NCBI GenBank assembly: GCA_947175215.1
Contig: CAMWLR010000022.1
Location: forward strand, 1 to 32,075
Length of the DNA stretch: 32,075 bases
Direction of reading: 5' to 3'
Source of the DNA: an uncultured Porphyromonadaceae bacterium
GTDB lineage: Bacteria; Bacteroidota; Bacteroidia; Bacteroidales; Muribaculaceae
Translations under genes and position numbers: made by a program
The notes under the pieces: generated by a model
The model's input: the letters and a program-made list of their open reading frames with translations, nothing else
Told to the model about the DNA's origin: nothing
Databases searched by the model: none
In this document: in pieces, positions 15,499-23,559 of the stretch
How the letters are laid out: each line of letters begins with the position of its first letter
Position numbering within the stretch: position 1 is the stretch's first letter

Positions 15499-15517
15499 CG
15501 GGGATCCTGACAAGTAA
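15485..15517 (+). repeat. Imperfect 14-bp duplication across the DUF3109 stop codon
   Basis: atcccgacaagtga (15485-15498) is repeated as atcctgacaagtaa (15504-15517), period 19 bp, with two differences. The first copy ends in the gene's TGA stop and the second would end in TAA. Confidence 0.65.
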
Positions 15518-15544
15518 GTCTAAGGCGCGGCGGCTGTGAGCGTG

Positions 15545-15643
15545 TTATCTCACTCTCACGCGCACCGGTACGGGCTGCAATCTCGGCTCGGCCTGGCCGC
15601 CGAGACCCAGGAGTTCTTTGAGTTTGTCTGCGAATGATTTCAT
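15545..15643 (-). CDS. Candidate 32-residue small protein
   Basis: A short minus-strand frame: ATG at 15641-15643, stop TAA at 15545-15547. The product has an amphipathic, lysine-rich N-terminal helix (MKSFADKLKELLGLGG) and a proline/arginine tail (RLQPVPVRVRVR). This layout (short helix, then LQPVPVRVR near the end) matches my memory of tiny Bacteroidales proteins usually left unannotated, but I cannot confirm homologues. It lies alone in the 355-bp gap between the DUF3109 gene and pepT, on the opposite strand to both. I see no clear TAnnTTTG promoter for it, and no domain. If real it could act at a membrane or ribosome; that is a guess. Confidence 0.5.
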   Translation of the reverse strand: MKSFADKLKELLGLGGQAEPRLQPVPVRVRVR

Positions 15644-15808
15644 GACGTAAGTTGTTTTGAGATAAAACCGACAGAGTGTAGTATTTGTTCGCCCCGGGCT
15701 GATGAATTTTTGTTACGCGATCTGATTTTTTCTCTGCCGGCATGGCTAAATTTTCTGTCAATCGAGGTTTTAACATAAAATTATTAACTGCGGGGTGAAA
15801 AAAAGTCG

Positions 15809-15816
15809 TACCTTTG
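15809..15816 (+). promoter_or_regulatory. -7 element for pepT-miaA
   Basis: TACCTTTG fits TAnnTTTG exactly, with a weak AACTG in place of the -33 TTTG 18 nt upstream. The predicted leader is about 33 nt. The rest of the gap 15644-15808 is AT-rich and shows nothing else I can support. Confidence 0.55.
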
Positions 15817-15853
15817 CAACTGATTATCAACATACCTGTCAAAACCCTGAAAA

Positions 15854-17080
15854 ATGAATGTCACTGACCGATTCCTGAAATATGTAGGATACGATACACA
15901 GAGCGACGAGCTGACCAATATGACACCCTCGACACCGGGGCAGTTTAAGTTCGCTCAGGTTCTCGAAAAAGAGTTGCGTGAGCTCGGTCTCGAAGAGATC
16001 TCGCTTGACGATAACGGCTATCTTATGGCCACATTGCCGCCCAACACCGACAAACCATCTGTGCCCACCATTGGCTTCATCGCCCATCTCGACACATCAC
16101 CCGATATGTCGGGCCATAATGTCAAACCCCGCATCGTCAAGGATTATCCCGGCGGGGATATCGTTCTCAACAAAGAGCAGAACATCGTGCTCTCGCCCGA
16201 TCAGTTCCCCGAACTGCTCAACTATCTCGGTCAGGACCTGATCGTCACCGACGGCACAACCCTGTTAGGGGCAGATGATAAAGCCGGTATCGCCGAAATC
16301 ATCTCGGCGGTGGTATATCTGCAAAAGCATCCCGAGATCAAGCACGGCAAGATCCGCATCGCCTTTAACCCTGATGAGGAGATCGGTCTGGGCGCCCATA
16401 AGTTTGACGTGGAGCGTTTTGCCGCTGAATGGGCCTACACTATGGACGGCGGTGAGATCGGCGAGCTCGAGTATGAGAACTTTAACGCCGCCGTTGCCAA
16501 GGTGACATTCACCGGCCGCAACGTGCATCCGGGCTATGCCAAACATAAGATGGTCAACTCGATACGTATGGCCAACCAGTTCATACTGATGTTACCCCGC
16601 TGGGAGACCCCCGAGCATACCGAGGGGTATGAGGGATTTTACCACCTGGTGCATATCGATGGCTCTGTCGAGAAAACGACCCTGACATATATCATCCGCG
16701 ACCATGACCGCGACCGCTTTGAGCGCCGCAAGCGAGAGCTCGAGCATATCGTGCGCAAGACCAATCATGAGTTCCCCGATTGCTGCGCAATAGAGATCAA
16801 GGATCAGTATTATAATATGCGTGAGAAGATCGAGCCGGTGATGCACATCATCGAGATTGCCGAGCAGGCGATGAAAGATGCCGGCGTGACCCCCAAGGTG
16901 CAGCCCATCAGAGGCGGCACGGACGGCGCTCAGCTCTCATTCAAGGGACTTCCCTGCCCCAATATCTTTGCCGGCGGACTAAACTTCCACGGTCGTTATG
17001 AGTTTGTGCCTGTGCAGTCGATGGAGAAAGCCCGTGATGTCATCGTCGAGATCGCGCGTATTGTCAATGATAAAGCCTGA
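15854..17080 (+). CDS. pepT: Peptidase T (tripeptide aminopeptidase)
   Basis: Cytoplasmic M20-family metalloenzyme that removes N-terminal residues from tripeptides. The 408 residues equal the family length. Zinc-site motifs are [14 protein letters not shown] (H78, D80), [15 protein letters not shown] (bridging aspartate), [15 protein letters not shown] (catalytic glutamate of the EE pair) and [18 protein letters not shown]; the last ligand is in [13 protein letters not shown]. The dimerisation insert (about 210-320) is present. miaA follows 29 nt downstream, probably in the same transcript. Its 3' end is partly duplicated by a 21-bp tandem repeat that carries a second copy of the stop context. 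Confidence 0.95.
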   Translation: MNVTDRFLKYVGYDTQSDELTNMTPSTPGQFKFAQVLEKELRELGLEEISLDDNGYLMATLPPNTDKPSVPTIGFIAHLDTSPDMSGHNVKPRIVKDYPGGDIVLNKEQNIVLSPDQFPELLNYLGQDLIVTDGTTLLGADDKAGIAEIISAVVYLQKHPEIKHGKIRIAFNPDEEIGLGAHKFDVERFAAEWAYTMDGGEIGELEYENFNAAVAKVTFTGRNVHPGYAKHKMVNSIRMANQFILMLPRWETPEHTEGYEGFYHLVHIDGSVEKTTLTYIIRDHDRDRFERRKRELEHIVRKTNHEFPDCCAIEIKDQYYNMREKIEPVMHIIEIAEQAMKDAGVTPKVQPIRGGTDGAQLSFKGLPCPNIFAGGLNFHGRYEFVPVQSMEKARDVIVEIARIVNDKA

Positions 17081-17107
17081 CCCGTTAACGATAAAGCCTG
17101 ACCCCCT
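17066..17107 (+). repeat. 21-bp tandem duplication spanning the pepT stop codon
   Basis: Two adjacent 21-bp units (17066-17086 and 17087-17107) share an identical 15-base core, gataaagcctgaccc, encoding the last residues and TGA stop of pepT in the first copy. The second copy forms nearly all of the pepT-miaA spacer. Confidence 0.75.
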
Positions 17108-17109
17108 GC

Positions 17110-18045
17110 TTGGATAAAACAGGAAATCAACTTATTGTAGTGACAGGCCCGACAGCCTCGGGCAAGACCTCACTCGCCATAGATCTGGCGCGGGCGATCG
17201 AGACTGAAATAGTCTCGGCCGACTCGCGTCAGATTTTCACTGAGATACCGATAGGGACGGCCGCCCCCACGGCCGAGGAGCGCGCCGCTGTGCCGCATCA
17301 TTTCATCGCCACTCTCGGGTTAGATCAATATTACTCGGCGGCGACTTATGAGGAGGATGTGATGCGTTTGCTCCCACAGATATTTGACCGCTGCGGGGGA
17401 CGCGCAGTGATGGCCGGAGGGTCGATGATGTATGTCGATGCGGTCTGTAACGGCATTGACTTGCTGCCAACGGTCTCTGACGAGAATCGCCGGCGTGCCT
17501 ACGGGCTGTATGAGAGTGAGGGGCTTGTGGGGGTCATTGAGGCTCTGCGCGGTGTCGACCCTGATTATCTCGCCACGACCTCTGACCTCAAGAATCATAA
17601 GCGGCTTATCCATGCCCTCGAGGTATCGCTTGAGGCCGGGCGTCCATATTCCTCATTGCTGACAGGCAACCGCAAGGATCGTCTCTTTGAGATTATCAAA
17701 TTTGCAATTGATTACCCCCGCGAAGAGCTTTTTGACCGCATCAACCGCCGTGTGGATATGATGATCGGGCAGGGGATGATCGACGAGGCGCGTGAGGTAT
17801 ATCCGCGCCGTCATCTCAATTCATTAAACACGGTGGGATATAAGGAACTGTTTGCATATTTCGACGGTGTCTGGGATCTTGATACAGCCATAGCGCGCAT
17901 TAAGAAAAATACCCGCGTCTACGCCAAAAAACAGTTGACATGGCTGCGACGCGATCAGTCGGTCGTATGGCTTGATCCTCACCGCTCCATGCTGCCCGAA
18001 ATTCTCAACCGTCTCAACCCCACCGCTCACACTTGCGACCTCTGA
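17110..18045 (+). CDS. miaA: tRNA dimethylallyltransferase
   Basis: Transfers a dimethylallyl group to N6 of A37 in tRNAs reading UNN codons. The 311 residues are family-sized. The P-loop is at 13-20 (GPTASGKT), then IVSADSRQIF (substrate-binding DSRQ), IGTAAPTAEE, the PHHFIATLGLDQYYSAATYEED block, and a C-terminal NTVGYKELFAYFDG/KKNTRVYAKKQLTWLRRD region that contacts tRNA. No ATG or GTG precedes the P-loop in frame; the only plausible start is TTG at 17110. The TGA stop lies within a heptamer array, so the last codons (CDL) are made of repeat sequence. Downstream gene of the pepT unit. Confidence 0.93.
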   Translation: MDKTGNQLIVVTGPTASGKTSLAIDLARAIETEIVSADSRQIFTEIPIGTAAPTAEERAAVPHHFIATLGLDQYYSAATYEEDVMRLLPQIFDRCGGRAVMAGGSMMYVDAVCNGIDLLPTVSDENRRRAYGLYESEGLVGVIEALRGVDPDYLATTSDLKNHKRLIHALEVSLEAGRPYSSLLTGNRKDRLFEIIKFAIDYPREELFDRINRRVDMMIGQGMIDEAREVYPRRHLNSLNTVGYKELFAYFDGVWDLDTAIARIKKNTRVYAKKQLTWLRRDQSVVWLDPHRSMLPEILNRLNPTAHTCDL

Positions 18046-18077
18046 CCTCTGCCCTCTGACTTCTGACTTCTGATCTC
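18036..18077 (+). repeat. Six tandem heptamers overlapping the miaA stop
   Basis: Units of 7 bp close to TGACYTC run from 18036 to 18077: cgacctc, tgacctc, tgccctc, tgacttc, tgacttc, tgatctc. The second unit supplies the TGA stop of miaA. The array nearly fills the 36-bp gap to the convergent response-regulator gene and is the reverse complement of the family seen at 6705-6746. Confidence 0.82.
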
Positions 18078-18081
18078 TCCA

Positions 18082-18864
18082 TCACCCCCCTAACGAGCGT
18101 GAGTTGATAAAGGCTGCGATAGCCTGACGGTATGACTCGCCGATGGGTATTTCGTGAGTGACCACGCCGGGTATCACCTTGTCGACGACCGAGAGGTGGT
18201 TGCGCTCGAGCAGGTTGATCTTGTCGAGATTGACGATAAAACTGCGGTGTACGCGCATAAACTTTGAGGAGGCGAGCGTGCGCTCGACACTCTTCATACT
18301 CAGCAATGTCATCACCGAGCGCGGTTCACCCTCGATAAAGATTCTGACATAATCTTTAAGCCCCTCGATATAAAGGATATCTGATTTGCGGATCTGGCGG
18401 TAGCGATATTCTGATTTGACGATAAGATACTCTGAGTCCGCAACGTCAGAGGTATGTAGCGGGCTACCATCGGATGACTCTGCCGGGGCGACTCCACCGC
18501 GGTCGCGCCGTGAGTGCGCGCGGTTGACAGCGAACAGAAACTCGGTGTAGCTCACCGGCTTGAGCAGATAGTCGACCGCATCGGCCCGTATGCCGTCTAT
18601 GGCATAGTTTTCATAAGCGGTGACAAAGACGACCATGGTGGTCGGGGGGAGCAGCTTTACCAGTTCCATCCCAGAGAGTTGAGGCATCTGTATATCAAGA
18701 AACACCAGGTCAATTTCACCCGAAGCGAGACGGGGATAAGCCTCATGGGCCGAGGTAAACACCCCGCCAAGTGTCAATGATGGGGTGCGCTCTATATATC
18801 CGCCGATAAGATTTCCGGCGAGTGGCTCGTCATCAATGACGCAGCATCTGAGTTTGTCAGTCAT
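18082..18864 (-). CDS. LytTR-family response regulator
   Basis: 260 residues. The receiver domain (about 1-120) has the acidic pair D11/D12, phospho-acceptor D57 in DLVFLDIQMP, T/Y switch residues in VFVTAYENYAIDG, and lysine in YLLKPVSYTEF. A polar linker (about 125-150) leads to a LytTR DNA-binding domain (about 155-255: LYIEGLKDYVRIF, FMRVHRSFIVNLDKI), which typically binds paired direct repeats near promoters. It is preceded by its cognate LytS-type kinase on the same strand, 13 nt apart. The target genes are not evident from this window. Confidence 0.93.
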   Translation of the reverse strand: MTDKLRCCVIDDEPLAGNLIGGYIERTPSLTLGGVFTSAHEAYPRLASGEIDLVFLDIQMPQLSGMELVKLLPPTTMVVFVTAYENYAIDGIRADAVDYLLKPVSYTEFLFAVNRAHSRRDRGGVAPAESSDGSPLHTSDVADSEYLIVKSEYRYRQIRKSDILYIEGLKDYVRIFIEGEPRSVMTLLSMKSVERTLASSKFMRVHRSFIVNLDKINLLERNHLSVVDKVIPGVVTHEIPIGESYRQAIAAFINSRSLGG

Positions 18865-18877
18865 GGTCAGTAAACAG

Positions 18878-20026
18878 TCAGTCTTTGCTTAATGGTATTG
18901 TGAGGGTGGCCGTGAAAAGATTGTCATGGCGGTTGACCTGTAGCGAAGCCTTATCGCCGTATATCAGTTGCAACCGGCGGCTGAGATTGCTAAGGCCTAT
19001 CCCTCCGTCTCTCTTAGAGGCAGATAAATCGCGGTTACTCTCGGTGACGCAGGTGTTGACGGTGCGGCATACCACGGTGTCGCCCTCGGCATTGATCGAG
19101 ATGCTGATCATCGACCCGGGTGTGCCGGTGTTGCCGTGTTTGAATACGTTCTCGATCAACGGGATAAACAGCAGCGGAGCGACTTGGCAACCGGCGGCAT
19201 CGCCGGCATTGATGTTACATTCTATCTTTGTGGCCGGATTGAGGCGCAGTGCCATCAGGGTGACGTAATTGTTTATGAATGACAGGTCTTGACCCAGTTT
19301 GACCTCACGGTGGTCATCATAAAGGACATAGCGCAGCATGGCACTGAGCTGATGCACCGCCTCCTGAGCCTTCTCCGGCGAAATATCTATCAGGGCATAA
19401 ATGGTGTTGAGGGTGTTGAACAGGAAGTGTGGGTGGAGCTGGCTCTTGAGGTTGAGCAGTTCTTCTTGCTTGCGGGCCGCCAGCAGTTGTTCTGACCGGC
19501 GTGAGAGGCTGACCCATATGTCGCTGAGTTTCAGGGCGACACTCAACGCTATGGTCAAGACGGTCATCACCACGTCACGGGCATAGAAGTTTAGCCAGTG
19601 CAGCAGACCGGTGTGATGAGGCTTGTGAGGGAGCGTATTCTCGCCGGCGTGCTTTATCCGCCAGAATTCATCCCAATAAGATTCCATCCAGATACTTATA
19701 AGCCTGAACAGCACCATCGCAACCACTATCACGATCAGGTTATAACCCACTAATCGCCATGTAAAACGTTTGCGTTCAAATGACCGCCCGATGATAAAGC
19801 AGTAGTTGACATAGAAAACCGCGATATAGACCAGCATCTTGGCGAATGCACCCCAGCGCAACTGGTGTACAGTCCTGAATGGTCTTCCCATCGAGGTCAG
19901 CAGCTCGGGGAGGATAAATAGCATACCGATCACAATAATGTGGGCCATAACTTTGACCACAAACTCGCGACGGGTCGCGTTGCCGGCTCGATCGGTGATC
20001 ATTTCTCGGGTTTCTCTGGTCGTCAT
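18878..20026 (-). CDS. LytS/YehU-type sensor histidine kinase
   Basis: 382 residues. Four membrane helices (about 25-44, 57-80, 90-113, 145-168) precede a coiled segment and a His_kinase domain with phospho-accepting H200 in LHPHFLFNTLN. The ATP-binding domain shows the N-box PLIENVFKHG and a G-box GGIGLSNLSRRLQ. No extracellular sensor domain of note; the signal may be membrane-borne or a small molecule. Start is ATG 20026, but the predicted promoter begins transcription at about that base, so the message is leaderless or translation starts at the in-frame ATG 20002 (residue 9, MITDRAGN). Divergent from folP. Confidence 0.92.
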   Translation of the reverse strand: MTTRETREMITDRAGNATRREFVVKVMAHIIVIGMLFILPELLTSMGRPFRTVHQLRWGAFAKMLVYIAVFYVNYCFIIGRSFERKRFTWRLVGYNLIVIVVAMVLFRLISIWMESYWDEFWRIKHAGENTLPHKPHHTGLLHWLNFYARDVVMTVLTIALSVALKLSDIWVSLSRRSEQLLAARKQEELLNLKSQLHPHFLFNTLNTIYALIDISPEKAQEAVHQLSAMLRYVLYDDHREVKLGQDLSFINNYVTLMALRLNPATKIECNINAGDAAGCQVAPLLFIPLIENVFKHGNTGTPGSMISISINAEGDTVVCRTVNTCVTESNRDLSASKRDGGIGLSNLSRRLQLIYGDKASLQVNRHDNLFTATLTIPLSKD

Positions 20027-20031
20027 GTATG

Positions 20032-20063
20032 CAAATATACGGCTAAAAGTTCACTCAGGCAAA
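20032..20063 (-). promoter_or_regulatory. Promoter of the LytS-LytTR two-component genes
   Basis: Minus-strand TTTG (20060-20063), a 20-nt spacer and TATATTTG (20032-20039) fit the consensus perfectly. The expected start site, about 5-7 nt past the -7 box, falls at the annotated ATG. Confidence 0.75.
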
Positions 20064-20068
20064 TCCAA

Positions 20069-20100
20069 TTTGGTGTTGCCATAAATTTTTCATAACTTCG
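20069..20100 (+). promoter_or_regulatory. Promoter of folP-cdaA
   Basis: TTTG (20069-20072), a 20-nt spacer and TAACTTCG (20093-20100, one mismatch). The start site should be near 20105, the A of the folP ATG. Its -33 box and that of the divergent promoter form the palindrome CAAAT-cca-ATTTG (20060-20072). Confidence 0.65.
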
Positions 20101-20104
20101 TAGG

Positions 20105-20971
20105 ATGAAATCATTCTCGCTGAATATCCGAGGTCAGATACGGGCGTTCACACGTCCGCAGGTTATGGGTATCCTTAATGTTACCCCTGACTCGTTTTTT
20201 GACGGGTCGAGGACATTGGGCAACCCCGATCCCGACGCAGATATGATCAAGGAAACGGCGGCGCGGCTGATCTCAGAGGGTGCGGACATGATAGATGTCG
20301 GCGGATACTCGACGCGCCCGGGTGCGGATGAGGTCTCGCCCGATGAGGAACTAAGGCGCTTGCGCCTGGGCATCGCGGCTGTCAGGGAGCTGTCGTCAGA
20401 CATTATTTTATCGGTCGACACCTGGCGCAGCGAGGTGGCCCGGGTGGCCGTTACCGAGTGTGGTTGTGACATCGTCAACGATATCTCGGCCGGGACACTC
20501 GACCCCGAGATGATCCCGACGGTTGCATCATTAAAAGTACCGTACATAATGATGCATACGCGCGGTACACCCGCGACGATGGATGCGCTCACAGGCTATC
20601 CCGACGGGGTAGTGGCAGGTGTCGCCTCTGAATTACGTGCCCGCATAGTCGAGGCAACATTGGCCGGCATCGCCGACATTATCGTTGACCCGGGATTCGG
20701 TTTCGCCAAGACCGTCGAGGAGAATTACGCCCTGCTCGCCGGACTCAGCGAGCTGTCACAACTGCTCGACTCGCGTCCGATGCTTGTCGGAGTGTCCCGC
20801 AAATCGATGCTCTATCGCCCGCTCGGCTTGACCCCGGCTGACGTATTGCCGGCGACCACCGCCGTCAACACCCTTGCTCTCGAGCGCGGCGCCGCCATCC
20901 TCCGCGTCCACGATGTCATCCCCTGTCACCAGGCCCTCGCCGTCACCAGCTTGCTGTCAAACAACCAATAA
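20105..20971 (+). CDS. folP: Dihydropteroate synthase
   Basis: Joins p-aminobenzoate to dihydropterin pyrophosphate in folate synthesis; target of sulfonamides. 288 residues. Both family signatures are present: MGILNVTPDSFFDGSRT (about 21-37) and ADMIDVGGYSTRPGADEVS, followed by NDISAGTL, MHTRGTPATMD, DPGFGFAKTVEENYALL and the C-terminal RVHDV. The N-terminus MKSFSLNIRGQIRAF resembles other Bacteroidales DHPS starts, so ATG 20105 is right even though it sits at the predicted transcription start. cdaA follows after 8 nt; this gene pair is commonly adjacent in Bacteroidales. Confidence 0.95.
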   Translation: MKSFSLNIRGQIRAFTRPQVMGILNVTPDSFFDGSRTLGNPDPDADMIKETAARLISEGADMIDVGGYSTRPGADEVSPDEELRRLRLGIAAVRELSSDIILSVDTWRSEVARVAVTECGCDIVNDISAGTLDPEMIPTVASLKVPYIMMHTRGTPATMDALTGYPDGVVAGVASELRARIVEATLAGIADIIVDPGFGFAKTVEENYALLAGLSELSQLLDSRPMLVGVSRKSMLYRPLGLTPADVLPATTAVNTLALERGAAILRVHDVIPCHQALAVTSLLSNNQ

Positions 20972-20979
20972 TAAGATAG

Positions 20980-21762
20980 ATGATAGAGTCATTCGGCATA
21001 AAGGATATACTCGACATCACGATTGTCGCCCTGATGCTCTACTACCTCTACAAGATAATGAGGGAGTCGGGCACTATCAATATTTTTTATGGAGTGCTGG
21101 CGTTTATTGCCGTGTGGGTGATTGCGTCGGAGATTCTCGAGATGAAACTTATCGGCTCGATTCTCGATAAGTTTATGAGTATCGGGCTACTGATACTTGT
21201 CATTCTCTTTCAGGATCAGATCAAGCGTTTTCTTGTCGAGCTCGGTTCAAAGAAGCGATGGAAATTCCTCACCAATATCTTTCATCACAAGAAAGAGAGT
21301 GAGCGGGGTAATGACGTGCACACACGCGTGATGCCGATAGTCTACGCATGTATGTCTATGTCAAAGAGCAAGACCGGCGCACTGATAGTCATCGAGCAGG
21401 ATGTGCCGCTTGAGAACTTCGAGAAGACCGGCGATAAGATCGACGCAGAGATCAATGCCCGGCTAATCGAGAATATATTCTTCAAAAATTCGCCTCTGCA
21501 TGACGGTGCCCTGATCATCTCGGGTAGCCGACTCAAGGCCGCAGGCTGTATCCTGCCCGTGAGCCATGACACCAACGTGCCGCGTTCGCTGGGGTTACGT
21601 CACCGTTCGGCGTTAGGAATCTCTCAGGAGACCGATGCGCTTGCCATCGTTGTGTCTGAGGAGACGGGTAACATCTCGATGGCTTACAAAGGCCGGCTAT
21701 CGTTAAAACTGACCTCTACACAACTTGAGAAACGGCTCTCTGAACTACCCGTGCCGGTATAA
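20980..21762 (+). CDS. cdaA: Diadenylate cyclase, CdaA type
   Basis: Makes the second messenger c-di-AMP from two ATP. 260 residues: three membrane helices (about 10-27, 33-53, 60-82), then the DAC domain with DGA at 175-177 (HDGALIISG) and RHR at 207-209 (GLRHRSALG), the two motifs that bind and cyclise ATP. In other phyla CdaA is tied to cell-wall and potassium homeostasis; here it is coupled to folP instead of the cdaR-glmM neighbourhood of Firmicutes. Probably co-transcribed with folP (8-nt gap). Confidence 0.94.
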   Translation: MIESFGIKDILDITIVALMLYYLYKIMRESGTINIFYGVLAFIAVWVIASEILEMKLIGSILDKFMSIGLLILVILFQDQIKRFLVELGSKKRWKFLTNIFHHKKESERGNDVHTRVMPIVYACMSMSKSKTGALIVIEQDVPLENFEKTGDKIDAEINARLIENIFFKNSPLHDGALIISGSRLKAAGCILPVSHDTNVPRSLGLRHRSALGISQETDALAIVVSEETGNISMAYKGRLSLKLTSTQLEKRLSELPVPV

Positions 21763-21848
21763 CAGGCGTGAGCGAACGATAACGCCGGGTCGATTGTTAT
21801 AATTGTCAAACGTTCAGCTATTTTATAACCAGCATCAGCACGATAGTT

Positions 21849-23522
21849 ATGGATCTGCATTACTACCCCGAAGATATTCTCACGATTTACCGCAATTCGT
21901 TTTGTGACTCATGGGATCTGCCCGCATTGACCGACTATGGGTCAGATGAGGTAATGACTTACGGTGACCTCGCGCGCCGCATTGCCCGCGTACATCTGTT
22001 TTATCGTCAGATGGGAATCGCTCCCGGCGACAAGGTGGCACTGCTGGGCAAGAACTCTGCCTCATGGGTGATGTTCTTTATGGCCACGATCACATACGGT
22101 GCGACGATCGTGCCTATTCTCTCTGACTTTAATGCTCATGACAGTCAGCACATCATTAACCACTCCGAGGCCACGATGCTGATAATCACCAAGCATGTAT
22201 GGGAGAATTATGATTTTGAGCAGATGCCGATGCTTAAGGCCGTCATCTCGCTCGAAGACAGACTCGTCTTGGCCGAACGGTCAGCCGTGGGAGAGCCCGA
22301 GCCGTCACGCATCATCCGCAACCTCTCACGCAAATTCCGGGCGGTTTATCCCAAGGGGTTCACGCGCGAGGATGTGGTCTACCCCCATGTCGATAAAGAC
22401 GCCACCGCTATCCTAAACTATACATCCGGCACGACCGGATTCTCAAAGGGGGTGATGCTCACCTACGAGAATATCGCCGGTAATGTAGGGTTCGGGATAC
22501 AGTCGCGACTTCACTTCCAGGGGTCACGCGCTTTGTCATTCCTGCCGTTGGCCCATGCTTACGGCTGTGCCTTTGACATGCTTACACCGCTTGCCACCGG
22601 GGCATTTATAACAGTGTTCGGCAAGACTCCGTCGCCATTGCTGCTGATGAAAGCTCTCTCTGAGGTGCGCCCCAATCTGGTCGTCTGCGTGCCCCTCATT
22701 CTCGAGAAAATCTACCGCAAGCAGATCGTGCCGATGATCACGCGCCGCGCGATCCGCTGGGTGTTGGCCGTACCACTGCTTGACAAAGCCATATACGCCA
22801 AGATCCGCAACAAGCTGGTCGAGGCGTTTGGCGGCGCATTTGAGGAGGTCATCGTCGGTGGAGCACCGTTGAATAAAGAGGTCGAGGAATTTCTGCATAA
22901 GATCAAATTCCCCTTTACGGTCGGTTACGGCATGACCGAGTGTGCCCCGCTGATCAGCTACACCCCATGGCGGCAGTTCATCCCAACCTCATGCGGTCAT
23001 GTACTCCCCAATATGGAGGCCAAGATCAACAGTGACGACCCGCGTACCATCCCGGGTGAGATATGTGTGCGTGGCCAGGACCGAATGAAAGGGTACTACA
23101 AGAATCCCGACGTAACGGCTGCCACCATTGATGAGGATGGCTGGCTGCATACCGGCGATATGGGTACGCTCAATGACGGCACCCTCTTTATCCGCGGCAG
23201 ATATAAGACTATGATCCTCTCGGCCTCAGGCCAGAACATCTATCCCGAGGAGATCGAGGCCAAGCTCAATAATATGCCGTATGTCAACGAGAGCCTTGTC
23301 GTAGAGCGCGGCAAGGGCCTGACCGCCATCGTCTATCCCGATTATGAGCAGATGGATGCCGAGCGTCTCGACTCGACGGCTATGCAAGAACTGATGGAAC
23401 GTAACCGCCAGGAACTTAATACACTCGTCGCACCATACGAGAGAATAGACCATATACAGTTAATTCCGCACGAGTTTGAAAAAACTCCTAAAAAATCTAT
23501 CAAGCGCTATCTATACAATTAA
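21849..23522 (+). CDS. AMP-forming acyl-CoA synthetase (long-chain type)
   Basis: 557 residues of the ANL adenylating superfamily. The AMP-binding loop is at 191-201 (YTSGTTGFSKG), followed by GYGMTECAPLISY (A5), LHTGDMGTL (A7), IRGRYKTMILSASGQNIYP (A8) and the C-terminal lysine region EKTPKKSIKRYLY (A10). This likely activates medium- or long-chain fatty acids to CoA thioesters for lipid synthesis or uptake; substrate choice cannot be read here. No N-terminal membrane helix. The upstream 86 bp hold no clear promoter. The next gene begins 37 nt after its stop. Confidence 0.9.
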   Translation: MDLHYYPEDILTIYRNSFCDSWDLPALTDYGSDEVMTYGDLARRIARVHLFYRQMGIAPGDKVALLGKNSASWVMFFMATITYGATIVPILSDFNAHDSQHIINHSEATMLIITKHVWENYDFEQMPMLKAVISLEDRLVLAERSAVGEPEPSRIIRNLSRKFRAVYPKGFTREDVVYPHVDKDATAILNYTSGTTGFSKGVMLTYENIAGNVGFGIQSRLHFQGSRALSFLPLAHAYGCAFDMLTPLATGAFITVFGKTPSPLLLMKALSEVRPNLVVCVPLILEKIYRKQIVPMITRRAIRWVLAVPLLDKAIYAKIRNKLVEAFGGAFEEVIVGGAPLNKEVEEFLHKIKFPFTVGYGMTECAPLISYTPWRQFIPTSCGHVLPNMEAKINSDDPRTIPGEICVRGQDRMKGYYKNPDVTAATIDEDGWLHTGDMGTLNDGTLFIRGRYKTMILSASGQNIYPEEIEAKLNNMPYVNESLVVERGKGLTAIVYPDYEQMDAERLDSTAMQELMERNRQELNTLVAPYERIDHIQLIPHEFEKTPKKSIKRYLYN

Positions 23523-23559
23523 TCGTTTTATAAAGGTCCCCAAGTTTACTATCGCCCAA

